A stretch of 64,000 bases of DNA from Microbulbifer hainanensis (lineage in GTDB: Bacteria > Pseudomonadota > Gammaproteobacteria > Pseudomonadales > Cellvibrionaceae), in contig NZ_JACZCR010000025.1 in the NCBI RefSeq assembly GCF_014904735.1, forward strand, positions 1 to 64,000, read 5' to 3'. Below the pieces are notes generated by a model. The model saw only the letters and a list, made by a program, of their open reading frames with translations, was not told where the DNA came from and did not search any database. Shown here piece after piece: positions 32,947 to 44,587 of the stretch (within the stretch, counting starts at the first letter, position 1; each line of letters starts with the position of its first letter). The position numbers and the translations under genes were made by a program.

Positions 32947-33675
32947 TCAGGAAGGAATGGGCCAGTGCATCAGCTCAATTGCGTGCCTGTCCGCCTTGAT
33001 GCACCAGGCCAGCTCTCCCCAATCGCCAAGTACGATGCGCTCTGCGGCCTCGCCATCGATGGTCAACTGGTGGCGCGCCGGCCTGTGGGTGTGGCCATGG
33101 ATCAGTGTGCGCACATTGTGTTCGCGCATGACCGTTTCCACTTCCGCCGGCGTGACGTCCATGATGTCCTCGGCCTTGCGGCTGTTCATGGACTTGGACG
33201 CGGCGCGAATCTGGGCGGCGATCTGGCGGCGTTCCTCGAGGGGCTTGGCCAGCAGGGCTTCCTGCCAGTTCGGGTCGCGGGCCTGGCGGCGGAACGCCAT
33301 ATATTCCTCGTCGAGGGTACAGAGGCTGTCGCCGTGCATCAGCAGGACCTTCTGTCCGGCGAGGGTAACCAGGCTGGGATCCGGCAGCAGGATGGCACCG
33401 GCGCGGTGCGCGAAATCCTGGCCGAGCAGGAAATCGCGGTTGCCGTGCATCAGGTAGAGCTCAGCGCCGCTGCCGCTAAAGCGCTTCAGCTCCGCGGCAA
33501 CGTCGGCCACTAGCGGTGCGTCGTCATCATCGCCGACCCACACCTCGAAAAAATCGCCAAGGATATACAGGGCCTCGGCACCGGCGGCGGGACCGCGCAG
33601 GAAGTCGAAGAACGCCCGGGTAATATCCGGGCGGCTTTCGTCGAGATGCAGATCAGAAATCAGGTAGGTCGACAA
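32947..33675 (-). CDS. lpxH: UDP-2,3-diacylglucosamine diphosphatase
   Basis: LpxH removes UMP from UDP-2,3-diacylglucosamine in lipid A synthesis. The product has 242 residues. The metal-binding motifs are in order: ISDLHL, GDFFEVWVGDD, GNRDFLLG, MHGDSLCT and HGHTHRPA. The frame opens with TTG 33675 (reading TTG-TCG-ACC) directly before TYLISDLHL; no ATG is close enough. It is followed in the same direction after ppiB, with a 39-base gap between them. Its presence confirms an outer membrane with lipid A. Confidence 0.95.
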   Translation of the reverse strand: MSTYLISDLHLDESRPDITRAFFDFLRGPAAGAEALYILGDFFEVWVGDDDDAPLVADVAAELKRFSGSGAELYLMHGNRDFLLGQDFAHRAGAILLPDPSLVTLAGQKVLLMHGDSLCTLDEEYMAFRRQARDPNWQEALLAKPLEERRQIAAQIRAASKSMNSRKAEDIMDVTPAEVETVMREHNVRTLIHGHTHRPARHQLTIDGEAAERIVLGDWGELAWCIKADRHAIELMHWPIPS

Positions 33676-33714
33676 TGTTCCGGCCTTTTTGTCGGTGACC
33701 CTTGGGGAGAAGGG

Positions 33715-34224
33715 TTACTTGTCAGAGTAGGAGTCGGAGATGGACACGCCAGTGATCTCGATGGATTCCAGCGGTACGTCCTGGTGGAAGCCCTTGCTGC
33801 CAGTCTTGACGCTTTTGATCTTGTTGACCACGTCCATGCCGTCGACCACTTTGCCGAATACGCAATAGCCCCAGCCCTGCGGGTCCTTGCTGCGGAAATT
33901 CAGGAAGTCGTTGTCTTTCACGTTGATGAAGAACTGCGAGCTGGCAGAGTGCGGATCCATGGTGCGGGCCATGGCCAGGGTGCCGGTATCATTCTTGAGG
34001 CCGTTATCGGCTTCGTTTTCGATATTCTCGCGGGTCTCTTTCTGTTCCATGCCCGGGGTCATGCCGCCGCCCTGGATCATGAAGTTGTCGATCACCCGGT
34101 GAAAGATGGTGCCGGTGTAGAAATCGTCGCGGCAGTACTGCAGGAAGTTGGCGGCAGTTTTCGGCGCCTTGTCGAAATCCAGTTCAATAGCGATGTCGCC
34201 GTGAGTGGTGTGCAGGGTGATCAT
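33715..34224 (-). CDS. ppiB: Cytoplasmic cyclophilin-type peptidyl-prolyl isomerase
   Basis: The product has 169 residues with no signal peptide, hence the PpiB (cytoplasmic) type. The cyclophilin core is complete: [13 protein letters not shown] (catalytic Arg, Phe and Gln), the [10 protein letters not shown] strand and [11 protein letters not shown]. It catalyses cis-trans isomerisation of X-Pro bonds. The start is ATG 34224. It is divergent from glnS, with about 220 bases between, and sits just upstream of lpxH, a common gammaproteobacterial order (cysS-glnS / ppiB-lpxH). Confidence 0.96.
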   Translation of the reverse strand: MITLHTTHGDIAIELDFDKAPKTAANFLQYCRDDFYTGTIFHRVIDNFMIQGGGMTPGMEQKETRENIENEADNGLKNDTGTLAMARTMDPHSASSQFFINVKDNDFLNFRSKDPQGWGYCVFGKVVDGMDVVNKIKSVKTGSKGFHQDVPLESIEITGVSISDSYSDK

Positions 34225-34443
34225 AAAACATCCTAGTGGGGTAATGTTGGGGCGGCATAATACCGTTTCGCCGCTGGCAGTAAAACGGCAAAGCGGACGC
34301 AGCGCGGCAGTTGGCTAAAAAGTGATCGCAATCTTTGCCCAGCGGTGGCGACTGGCAAAAGAGCCCGTCGCGAACAGGTATTCTGCGCGTCAACTAGGCT
34401 ATAATCGGCCGCTTAAATTCGCTGAGCTGTAATAGAGAATCCT

Positions 34444-36117
<1,674 letters not shown>

Positions 36118-36210
36118 CGCGGAGGTTTACTGGATGCCGGCACCGACCGGTGTCCAGATCCACATAACAGCAGCCGCGCTGAGAAACTTATTCAAACGCA
36201 ACCGGATTTT

Positions 36211-37584
36211 ATGGCTTTACAGCTCTACAACACTTTCTCCGGAAAGAAAGAAGTATTCAAACCCCTGGTGGACGACCGCGTGCGCATGTACGTGTGTGGT
36301 CCCACCGTCTATAACCGTGTACATATCGGCAACGCGCGCCCGGTCGTCGTGTTCGATACGCTCTATCGCCTGTTGAAGAAAAACTTCAGCGACGTGGTTT
36401 ATGCGCGCAATATTACCGATATCGACGACAAGATCATGAAGGCCGCACGGGATAACGGCGAGGAAATCGGCGTGCTGTCGGCGCGCTTTGCCGAGGCCTA
36501 TTCCGAGGATATGGCCGCGCTCAACAACCTCGAGCCGGATATCATTCCCTATGCCACCCAGCACCTGCCGGAAATGATCGCCATGATCGAACGGCTGATC
36601 GAAAAGGGCCACGCCTATGCGGCGGAAGGTCATGTGCTGTTCGCGGTGGAGTCCATGGACGATTACGGCAAGTTGTCGAAGCGCTCGCTGGACGACATGC
36701 TGGCCGGTGCGCGGGTCGAAGTGGCGCCCTATAAAAAATACGCCGGCGATTTTGTGCTGTGGAAGCCGTCCAGTGAAGACGAACCCGGTTGGGGCAGTCC
36801 CTGGGGCCGCGGCCGCCCCGGCTGGCACCTCGAGTGTTCGGCCATGATCAAGAAGCACCTGGGCGACACCATTGATATCCACGGCGGCGGCCGCGACCTG
36901 ACGTTCCCGCACCACGAAAACGAGCGGGCACAGAGCTGCTGCGCCAACGGCCAGGATTTCGTGCGTTACTGGATGCACAACGGCTATGTGAATATCAATG
37001 GCGAGAAGATGTCCAAATCCCTGGGCAACTTCCGCATGGTCAAGGACCTGCTGGGACAGTATCCCGGCGAGGTGCTGCGCTTTGCGCTGCTGTCGGCTCA
37101 CTACCGCTCGGAGCTGAACTTCAGTGCGGATCTGCTCGACCAGGCGCAGCGCAGCCTTGATTCCCTCTACGGCGCCCTGCGCGAGACCGAGCAGGTGGAG
37201 GCCGATGAAGTGGATCTCGGCGGTTCGGCCTTTATGGCTGCGCTCGAGGATGATCTGAACACGCCGATTGCGATCAGCGAGCTGCACCAGTTGGCCAAGG
37301 AGCTGAACAAGGCCGCAGCCGGTGACCAGCCGCGACTGAAAGGCGCACTGCTGGAGGCGGGCAAGCTGCTCGGCATCCTGCAGCAGGATCCCGAAGCCTG
37401 GTTCCAGCAGGTCCGCGGTGGAGAGGACATCTCCGCTGACGAAATCGAACAGTTGATTGCCGAGCGCCAGCAGAGCAAACTCGACAAGAACTACGCCCGC
37501 GCCGACGAGATCCGCGAGGAACTCAAGGCCCGCGGAGTGGTCCTCGAAGACAGCCGTGAAGGCACCAAGTGGCGCCGGGAATGA
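36211..37584 (+). CDS. cysS: Cysteinyl-tRNA synthetase
   Basis: The product has 457 residues. The motifs are [18 protein letters not shown] (HIGH variant with the zinc Cys), [24 protein letters not shown] (zinc ligands) and KMSKSLGN. The start is ATG 36211. It lies downstream of glnS and may be read from the same promoter or its own. Confidence 0.98.
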   Translation: MALQLYNTFSGKKEVFKPLVDDRVRMYVCGPTVYNRVHIGNARPVVVFDTLYRLLKKNFSDVVYARNITDIDDKIMKAARDNGEEIGVLSARFAEAYSEDMAALNNLEPDIIPYATQHLPEMIAMIERLIEKGHAYAAEGHVLFAVESMDDYGKLSKRSLDDMLAGARVEVAPYKKYAGDFVLWKPSSEDEPGWGSPWGRGRPGWHLECSAMIKKHLGDTIDIHGGGRDLTFPHHENERAQSCCANGQDFVRYWMHNGYVNINGEKMSKSLGNFRMVKDLLGQYPGEVLRFALLSAHYRSELNFSADLLDQAQRSLDSLYGALRETEQVEADEVDLGGSAFMAALEDDLNTPIAISELHQLAKELNKAAAGDQPRLKGALLEAGKLLGILQQDPEAWFQQVRGGEDISADEIEQLIAERQQSKLDKNYARADEIREELKARGVVLEDSREGTKWRRE

Positions 37585-37699
37585 TAGTGACGGTGGGAGC
37601 CAGCCGCTGGCCCGGCTCCCGCGACGCCGGCTCTGGCCGGCATCCCGATAACTTGCCTGACCCAATCATTTAGACAGACAGATAAAAAAGAATTACCAG

Positions 37700-37891
37700 A
37701 TGAAAAACGTACTGATCCTGACCGCTGCAATTGCCGCACTCTTCACCCTGACTGCCTGTGAACCCAAGCGTGGTTCCGACGCCTGGTGTAAAGACATGGA
37801 GAATATGCCCAAGGGTGAATGGACCCTGCAGGATGCCGGCGACTACACCAAGTACTGCGTACTGAACCAGAAACCGGAAGACGACGAATAA
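37700..37891 (+). CDS. DUF3012-domain lipoprotein
   Basis: The product has 63 residues. The lipoprotein signal peptide ends in the lipobox LTAC (Cys at residue 20). The mature part is a DUF3012 domain (GSDAWCKDMENMPKGEWT, then DYTKYC). The function is unknown. It ends 15 bases before jetA, so it may lead the condensin operon, although the link is probably only positional. Confidence 0.88.
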   Translation: MKNVLILTAAIAALFTLTACEPKRGSDAWCKDMENMPKGEWTLQDAGDYTKYCVLNQKPEDDE

Positions 37892-37906
37892 GCGGATTCC
37901 GCGACG

Positions 37907-39349
37907 TTGTTTTTTGATGATAAATACCAACACTTCTTCCGCCCGCTCACCGGCAAATACCGGGAGCAGGTGGTGGAGTGCTTGCGTCTGCTGTACGAGC
38001 GCCTCTATACCGCCAAGGCGGATTACGGCGAATCCCTCGCGCGCGAACAGATTCTGGAGATTTTTTCAGAAGCGCTGACCCGGGCGCCGCAGCTCGACAG
38101 CGATGACAGCAGCGGCGAGCCGGAAGGGCGCTTTCGCAATCTGCGTGACCACGCCGTCTGGGTATTGAACAGCCTGGTGGAGTTTGGCTGGCTGGAAAAA
38201 CAGGTGGACAGTGCCACCCTGACCGCCAGCTATCCATTCAGCCGCCGCGGCCGCCTGTTCACGCAACCGCTGGTGGAAGTCAACAGCACCCGCGTACGCA
38301 CCCGTCACCGCAATACCCGCAACACCCTCAATGCACTGGAAGCCTTTGCCAGCAGGGGAGAGATCCACGACCTGATCGACGCCTGGGAATACTCCGAGCG
38401 GATCGTCGCCGACTTCACCGACATGATTGCCGAACTGGAAGAGCGTAAGCGCGAACTGGTGCGGGAAGTGGAGGCGCAGTTGCTGGTGCAGCAGGCGACG
38501 GATGAATTCTTCTCCTTTATGGAGAGCCGCTTCCAGCCGGACCTCGCCATCCGCCTGTCCGCCGACAGTGTGGAAAAGCACCGGGATTCGATCGGCAAGG
38601 TTATCGGCCGAATCCGGCGCAAAGACAAGGAATGCAAAGCCGACTGGGAAAGGCGCCTGCGCCAGCTGTTGCCGGAACTGGTAGAAGAGGGCCGTTCTCT
38701 GCTGTGGCTGATGCTCGATACGATCGAGGACCGGATGCAGCGCGCCTGCGAGGTCAAGCTGCCGGCACTGCGTCGCGCGTTGCAGGGCTTCACCAAGCGT
38801 GCCGATATCATCATTCGCCAGCTCAGTTACCTGCACAGCCAGTCGGAGGGAGAGTTCGCCGACTTGTGCCAGCGCCTCGGCGGCAACGCGGCGAAGCCCG
38901 AATTGCTAGAGCGCCTCGGCGACGAGCTGGGCGGTTTTCAATTGCGCCTGTTCGACCCGAAGCAGACCCAGTTGTGGAGCCGCAGCCGACGCCAGCCGGT
39001 CAACACCCGCGTGGAGGAAATCGAGGCGATCGGTGACGACAACCGCCGCGACATCCTGTTGCAGCAGCTGCTGGACCAGGCCTTCAATTTCAACAGCAGC
39101 GACTTGCGCGATTACCTGCACAGGGCTCTGGGCAGTGGTCGCCGGGTCAGCAGCCACGAGCTGCCTCTGGAGAGCGCCCGTGACCTGCTCGCCATGAGCC
39201 ATGCGCTGGAGGCGGCCGCCGTCAATCAGAACGGTGCCGCGGCGCTGACGGTGGAGTTTACCGGCGAGACGGCGAGCAACGACTATTTCGAACAATATGA
39301 CGAGTACTTCTTGGAAGTAAAAAACCTGGAACCGAAACAAAGTGATTGA
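37907..39349 (+). CDS. jetA: JetA/MksF-type condensin kleisin subunit
   Basis: The product has 480 residues. The N-terminal block FFDDKYQHFFRPLTGKYREQ, then VVECLRLLYERLY, is the hallmark of the Wadjet JetA (DUF5716/MksF-like) family. The middle is long helical coiled coil, as in MukF-like kleisins. It starts at TTG 37907; no better codon is available at the conserved N-terminus. The stop codon overlaps the jetB start by eight bases. In Wadjet systems JetA joins the JetC motor to JetB and the complex extrudes loops of small circular DNA. Confidence 0.9.
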   Translation: MFFDDKYQHFFRPLTGKYREQVVECLRLLYERLYTAKADYGESLAREQILEIFSEALTRAPQLDSDDSSGEPEGRFRNLRDHAVWVLNSLVEFGWLEKQVDSATLTASYPFSRRGRLFTQPLVEVNSTRVRTRHRNTRNTLNALEAFASRGEIHDLIDAWEYSERIVADFTDMIAELEERKRELVREVEAQLLVQQATDEFFSFMESRFQPDLAIRLSADSVEKHRDSIGKVIGRIRRKDKECKADWERRLRQLLPELVEEGRSLLWLMLDTIEDRMQRACEVKLPALRRALQGFTKRADIIIRQLSYLHSQSEGEFADLCQRLGGNAAKPELLERLGDELGGFQLRLFDPKQTQLWSRSRRQPVNTRVEEIEAIGDDNRRDILLQQLLDQAFNFNSSDLRDYLHRALGSGRRVSSHELPLESARDLLAMSHALEAAAVNQNGAAALTVEFTGETASNDYFEQYDEYFLEVKNLEPKQSD

Positions 39350-40151
39350 ACAGGCCCTGGAAGAAGCGCTGGAGCAATGCAAACTCACCCGCGGAGAATT
39401 TTCCGAGCTACTGGTGCGCCTGCTCGACTACGGTGTGATCTGCCGCGACGAGAGCCAGGTGGAAACCATTCTCTACGACCGGTTTCAGCGCTGTGAGCCG
39501 TTGATCCGCGAGTGGTTGGCTCCGCTGGGGCTGCGGCTGCAGCACGACAGCCGCTTCCAGTTTATCCGTGTGTATCCACCGGGTGCCGAAGTGCCGGGTC
39601 TGCCGGACCAGGAGGAGGCGCATCACGGTGGCTTCCGCGCGCGCCTGAGCCAGCAGGAAGTGGCGGCGATCCTGGTTTTGCGAGTCGAATACGACAAGGC
39701 GCTCAGAGAGGGGCAGGTGGATGAAAACGGCTGCGCGGCACTGTCGCTGGAGGCGCTGGAGCTGGGACTGCGCAACCTGCTGAAAATGTCCCTGCCGGAC
39801 AAGCTCGCGGAACGCCAGAAACTCCTGAAAAAACTGCGCCAGTTGCGACTGGTACAGCTCGCCGGGGATGACGCCGACAGCCTGGCGGAAACCTGGCTGC
39901 GGGTGCGCCCGACCATTGCCCACTTTGTTACGGAATCAACACTGCAGCAGTTGTTCGATGGCCTGCCCGAGGTGCTGGAAACGGAACCGGAAGAACCGGA
40001 GCAGCGTATTACGCCGGAGAGCGAGGACCACAGCCTTTTTGCCGGTGCTGCTGCGACAGACGCTGACGGAGAGCAGGGCAAAGAGTCGGACGAAATGCCG
40101 AGTGATGAAGAGCCGAGCGACGTAGAAGAGGAGCGCGCAAGTGTTTCTTAA
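39342..40151 (+). CDS. jetB: JetB/MksE-type condensin accessory subunit
   Basis: The product has 269 residues. The N-terminal winged-helix region (GEFSELLVRLLDYGVICRDE, then FQRCEPLIREWLAPLG) is followed by a second winged helix and an acidic, disordered tail rich in Glu and Ser (about 220-269). Position and layout equal JetB (DUF4194/MksE). The start is GTG 39342, overlapping jetA, and the end overlaps jetC by 11 bases, so all three are translationally coupled. Confidence 0.88.
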   Translation: MIEQALEEALEQCKLTRGEFSELLVRLLDYGVICRDESQVETILYDRFQRCEPLIREWLAPLGLRLQHDSRFQFIRVYPPGAEVPGLPDQEEAHHGGFRARLSQQEVAAILVLRVEYDKALREGQVDENGCAALSLEALELGLRNLLKMSLPDKLAERQKLLKKLRQLRLVQLAGDDADSLAETWLRVRPTIAHFVTESTLQQLFDGLPEVLETEPEEPEQRITPESEDHSLFAGAAATDADGEQGKESDEMPSDEEPSDVEEERASVS

Positions 40152-43100
40152 GAAACTGATCCTGATCAACTGGGGCAATATCCCCCAGCTGGAATACGAC
40201 TTCGGTCCGATCAACCTGTTCTCCGGCGGTAACGGCTCCGGCAAGACTACTGCGGCCGACGCCATCCAGACGCTGATGACCGCGGCCCACGATACCCTGT
40301 TCACCTTTAACCCGGGGCAGGACGAGACCACCCAGCGCGGCCGTGGCGGCAAGCAGGTGCGCACGCTCGCCTCCTATGTGCTGGGCTGTGACGACGGCAG
40401 CTTCGCACGCCTGCAGCCGACGGATTGTTATATCGCCGGTGTCTTTCATCCTACTAGTGGCGAGGATGGTGAGCCCTTTACGTCGGTCATGGCGATACGC
40501 GCGCACCTCGATAGCAGCAGCAAGCCCGCGCAGGCGCGACAGAGTGATCTGCGCTTCTTTATTTTCCCCGGCGAGCAGTTGGCCATCGGCGACTTTATCC
40601 GCGAATACAAAGACGGCAAGCACTTGTTGCCGCTGGACAAGTTTTACGCGGTGCTGGGCAAGCAGTTTGGCAAGGTCGAGCAGTACGACAAGAAGAAGGC
40701 CTATCTGCGCCGACTCTACGGTGCGCTGCGCGGCCGCCGCGATGCGGTGCCGGATCGCGAAGCGATGCATGCGGCCCGCACTTTTTCCAACTTCATGGCC
40801 TACAAGCCGGTCAAGAGCATCAACGATTTCGTGGCCCAGGAAGTCCTGGAGAAACGCGATCTGGGCGACGCCATCCGCTCCGTCTCCGAGCTAATGAAAA
40901 CCATTCACGCGATGGAGCAGGAAGCGCGCCAGATTGTCGACCGGGTGGCATCGCTGGAGCAGCTCGCCCAGTCCGCAGATCTTTACCGCGAGCAGTGGCT
41001 GCAATTGCGCCTGCAGGAATACCAGCGCGCGCGTCACCGCCAGCTGCGGGTGCAGAAAACCTATCTGGCCGGCAAGAACAACCAGCAACAGCTGCGCGCC
41101 GACCTGCAGAATAACGAACGCGAAAGCCGGGTTGCCGCCGAGCGCGTCGAACAGTTGAACCAGGAACTGGTGGAGCTGCAGGCCCAGCGCCTCGGTATCG
41201 ACGCACTGCGCAGCAAAGACCAACTGGAGCAGCGTATCAGCGCCGCCCATCGCCAGCTGTCGGAGCAGGGCAGTCCCCTCGCGAGTCAGGAAAAGCGCTG
41301 GCAGAAGAACCGGGAGTCCGCCGGCGAATTATTGAACCTGTTGCAGGGTACCGCCGCCGAGCTCGAAATTCCGGCGCTGCGCGACAAGGCGCTGACCCAG
41401 TGCATCAAACAGGTGGCCCGTGAAGAGGATCTGCCGGACTTGCACAAGCTGCTGGGTAAGGACTGGATCGATCTGGCCGCACTGGAGCCCCTGCGCGAGC
41501 GTGCCGCTGCCAGCGAGGCGCTGCACAACCGGCTTTGCGGGCTGCTAACCGGCGACGACGGTAGCGACGCCGCACTGAGCGAAAACAAGGGGCTGCGCGA
41601 GCAGATCGAACAGCAGGCCTCCCGCTGGCAGCTCCGCGTGCAGCAGTTGCAGAAACAGCTACATGCGCAAGAGAGCCGCATCCAGCACCTGCAAGCCAAT
41701 CGGGTGCGCTATCCGCAATCGGTGGAGCAGGCGCTGGCGGCAATCCGCGAACAGTGCCCGGAGGCGGAGCCGCGGGTACTGTGCGATTACGTGGAAGTGC
41801 TGGACGAGCGCTGGCAGATGGCCGTGGAGGGCTACCTCGGCGGGGCGCGCTTCTCGATCATCGTCGAGCCCGAACACGAGGCCACGGCAATTCGCATTGT
41901 GCGCAACCTGCCCGGGCGCAATAGTCGCGCGCGGGTCATCCAGGGCGACAAGGCCCGTCGTGATGCCGAGCGCACAGAGCTGGCGAACGGCTCTATCGTC
42001 GACTTGATGGAATTCAATCACAAGACCGCGGAATACTATCTACGCGCTTCTTACGGTTCAGTGCTGCAGGTGCGCGATGAAAGCGAACTGCGCGGTACCC
42101 GCCGTGGACTGACGGCCGATGGTCTCGCCAGCGGCAACTACAGCATGTGGCGCTGCGATATCGACGATACCGAGCTGGTATTCGGCCAGGGCGCGCGCGC
42201 CCGCGCGCTTGCCGCCCAGCAGCGGGCAATGGAGCAATTGCTGGCGGAAGCCGCGCAGGTCAACGAGCAGCACCAGCTGTACCGCCGCGTTGCGGCGGCA
42301 GTACGGGACCTCGGAAGTTTGCAGTTACTGCCGGTGGTGGATGCGGCCCTGGCCGCCCAGCGCGAATGGCGCAGTGCCGAGCAGGCACTGGAAAACCTGG
42401 ATCTCGGCGACAGCGAGCAGCTGGAGGAGCAGGTGGCGGAGCTGAAAGCCCAGCTGCAGACCCAGCAGAAATTGCAGGCCGGTTTGCAGAACGATGCCGG
42501 CAAACTGGAGCGCGATCTGGAAAACACCGGCAAGCAGCTGAAGGCATTGTCCGCAGAGCTGGATGGGCTCGACGAGGCGCTGGAAGACAGCGAAGCCGCA
42601 GTGCGCCGTATCGGCCAGATTAATCCGGATTACGATGCCGAACAGATCCTCGAACGGGCGGACGCCCAGGTCGAGGGCGCCGGTGACAGTTTCGACTTTG
42701 GTGCAGATCTGGAAGAGATGCAGGGGCGTCTGGAAAAGTACAGTCGCCAGCTGGACCGCGCGGTAATGGAATACAACGCCAATACCGCCTCCGGCGATAC
42801 CCTTGCGTTCGAGCCGGACCTGAGCGGTGGACACAGCGAAGATCTGTTCAAACTGGTCTGCAACCTGTATAGCCAGGTAGAGGCACTGCGTAACCGCCTG
42901 AAGAACAACCTGCTGGTGGACCGACACGAGCAGTTGCTGGGCCTGAAAAAGTCCTTCAACACCACGTTCGTCACCCACCTGTGTCACGCCATTTACCAGT
43001 CGATCAATGATGGCAAGCGGGTACTGGACGACCTCAACCAGGAACTGGAGCACCACCGCTTTGGCGCGGACCGGGAACGGTTCCGCTTCGCATACACCTG

Positions 43101-43794
43101 GGTGCCGGAATTCCGCGACTACTGGAACTTCTTCAAGGCGGTAATCGAGCTGCCCAACCTGGGCGAAGAGGAGAGTCTGTTCGATGCGCAATTGAGTGCC
43201 GCGCAACAGAAAGTGCGCGACCGGCTGCTCGACATGCTGCTCAGTGAAGACGAGCAGGTGGCGCGCCGCGAGCTGGACCGCATCAGTGACTACCGCAATT
43301 ATCGCAACTACGAAATCTTCAAGGAGCCGGAGGGCAAGGAGCCGATCGCGCTGAGCCAGTACGGCACGGGCTCCGGCGGTCAGCTGGAGACCCCGGCCTA
43401 TATCATCCGCTCCGCCGCGGTAACTTCGGCTTTCCGTTTCAACGAGGGCAGCAGCCACCTGCAGATGGTGCTGGTGGATGAGGCTTTCTCGAAAATGGAT
43501 GAAACCCGCTCGCGGGAAGTGATCCGCTATCTGACCGAAACCCTCGGCCTGCAGCTGTTGTTTATCATGCCGAGCAGCAAATCGGGTCCGTTTATGGACC
43601 TGATTTCCAATCAGTTCGTATTCAGCAAGTGCCCGAGCAGCAAACCCATCGGTCAGCTGAATACCCGGGTATACGTGGATCGCAAGGTCTGCAGCCGGGA
43701 GCGGATCGCCGAGCTCTGGGCCAACCACCGCCGTACTATCCGCCAGCAGGCGTCGCTGGATTTCATGGAGATGGTGGAAGAGCAGCCGGCCTGA
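40141..43794 (+). CDS. jetC: JetC/MksB-type SMC-like ATPase
   Basis: The product has 1217 residues. Walker A is GGNGSGKTT at 29-37. Two long coiled coils surround a hinge near the middle (about 540-660). The C-terminal head has the signature-like YGTGSGGQ (1074-1081) and Walker B VLVDEAFSKMDE at about 1110. This is the SMC-like JetC/MksB motor of Wadjet/Mks condensins. The start is GTG 40141. The gene that follows is not jetD/mksG, the TOPRIM-type nuclease subunit of plasmid-cutting Wadjet, so this operon may have a chromosome-organising role. Confidence 0.93.
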   Translation: MFLKKLILINWGNIPQLEYDFGPINLFSGGNGSGKTTAADAIQTLMTAAHDTLFTFNPGQDETTQRGRGGKQVRTLASYVLGCDDGSFARLQPTDCYIAGVFHPTSGEDGEPFTSVMAIRAHLDSSSKPAQARQSDLRFFIFPGEQLAIGDFIREYKDGKHLLPLDKFYAVLGKQFGKVEQYDKKKAYLRRLYGALRGRRDAVPDREAMHAARTFSNFMAYKPVKSINDFVAQEVLEKRDLGDAIRSVSELMKTIHAMEQEARQIVDRVASLEQLAQSADLYREQWLQLRLQEYQRARHRQLRVQKTYLAGKNNQQQLRADLQNNERESRVAAERVEQLNQELVELQAQRLGIDALRSKDQLEQRISAAHRQLSEQGSPLASQEKRWQKNRESAGELLNLLQGTAAELEIPALRDKALTQCIKQVAREEDLPDLHKLLGKDWIDLAALEPLRERAAASEALHNRLCGLLTGDDGSDAALSENKGLREQIEQQASRWQLRVQQLQKQLHAQESRIQHLQANRVRYPQSVEQALAAIREQCPEAEPRVLCDYVEVLDERWQMAVEGYLGGARFSIIVEPEHEATAIRIVRNLPGRNSRARVIQGDKARRDAERTELANGSIVDLMEFNHKTAEYYLRASYGSVLQVRDESELRGTRRGLTADGLASGNYSMWRCDIDDTELVFGQGARARALAAQQRAMEQLLAEAAQVNEQHQLYRRVAAAVRDLGSLQLLPVVDAALAAQREWRSAEQALENLDLGDSEQLEEQVAELKAQLQTQQKLQAGLQNDAGKLERDLENTGKQLKALSAELDGLDEALEDSEAAVRRIGQINPDYDAEQILERADAQVEGAGDSFDFGADLEEMQGRLEKYSRQLDRAVMEYNANTASGDTLAFEPDLSGGHSEDLFKLVCNLYSQVEALRNRLKNNLLVDRHEQLLGLKKSFNTTFVTHLCHAIYQSINDGKRVLDDLNQELEHHRFGADRERFRFAYTWVPEFRDYWNFFKAVIELPNLGEEESLFDAQLSAAQQKVRDRLLDMLLSEDEQVARRELDRISDYRNYRNYEIFKEPEGKEPIALSQYGTGSGGQLETPAYIIRSAAVTSAFRFNEGSSHLQMVLVDEAFSKMDETRSREVIRYLTETLGLQLLFIMPSSKSGPFMDLISNQFVFSKCPSSKPIGQLNTRVYVDRKVCSRERIAELWANHRRTIRQQASLDFMEMVEEQPA

Positions 43795-43982
43795 TTGCCG
43801 CCGGACCGCGACAAAATCGGGTGAGCCGTATTGGCCTGAGTCGCAGGTCCTCCCGGTCAGTTTTTATTGTTGTATTTTATGCGCGGCTTCTCGGAAGATA
43901 GCCGCTCCTTGCCGTATAAAGCTTGTGAATCCCCGGAAAACGGGGCGATTAACAGATTAAAGGGAATTGCTTGGAGTCAGCG

Positions 43983-44453
43983 ATGCGTCAGTTTTCCATT
44001 CTGGTGATTTTTGTTGTGGCCTTCGGCAGTGCTGCGGCTCTGTATGAGCACGAGAGTCGCAAGGTCAAAGGCGTGTTGTCGCAAATTACCGAATTGCAGG
44101 CTCAACTGGGTGATCTGCAAGCGGAAGTCAATCGTCTCAATGGTGAACTGGAGGCGGTCAAGCTTGCCGAGCGGCGACGCCCGAGCCTGAAGGCAATGGC
44201 CAGCCAGGCGCGCCGCGAAGCGGGCCGTGCCGTTCAGCCCCGTACCGATAAGCAGGTTGCAGTGCAGGGCAGTGGTCACAGTCGTGAACTGATCGCGAGT
44301 GACGTCACCAGTGCGCCCCCCGCGATCCACGGCCAGGGGGACGACAGTGCTGACGACGCCGAGTGGAGCCAGCCGACTGTGGATGCCGACCGGTACCGGG
44401 AGGTCACCGAAGGCGATGACGCCGAGGCGCCCATTACCGATCCCTATCAGTAA
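43983..44453 (+). CDS. Membrane-anchored coiled-coil protein, unknown
   Basis: The product has 156 residues. One N-terminal membrane helix (about 5-22) is followed by a heptad coiled coil (about 29-65, ITELQAQLGDLQAEVNRLNG) and a polar, acidic tail that is probably disordered. It could be a small cell-division-like or signal-anchor protein. No family is recognised. The start is ATG 43983 behind GGAG. It lies 188 bases after jetC with its own terminator, so membership in the condensin operon is doubtful. Confidence 0.8.
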   Translation: MRQFSILVIFVVAFGSAAALYEHESRKVKGVLSQITELQAQLGDLQAEVNRLNGELEAVKLAERRRPSLKAMASQARREAGRAVQPRTDKQVAVQGSGHSRELIASDVTSAPPAIHGQGDDSADDAEWSQPTVDADRYREVTEGDDAEAPITDPYQ

Positions 44454-44488
44454 CCGAAAGACTTGTGGCGTATTGAAACGCGCCGATT

Positions 44489-44533
44489 AGCCCCCAGATT
44501 GTCTGCACCGTTATGATGCTCTGGGGGCTTTGT
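44489..44533 (+). terminator. Terminator after coiled-coil gene
   Basis: AGCCCCCAGA (44489-44498) pairs with TCTGGGGGCT (44520-44529) across a 21-base loop, followed by TTGTC. The T-run is weak. It separates this gene from the fRMsr gene. Confidence 0.6.
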
Positions 44534-44587
44534 CGTTTATGGACGCCGATCCCGGGGTATTCCGTCAGTTTCCGGAGGTGAGCGCAC

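Noticed and set aside
42325..43728. A 467-codon minus-strand frame inside jetC
   Set aside because: It is antisense to the well-supported SMC-like head and hinge; no motif and no ribosome-binding site.
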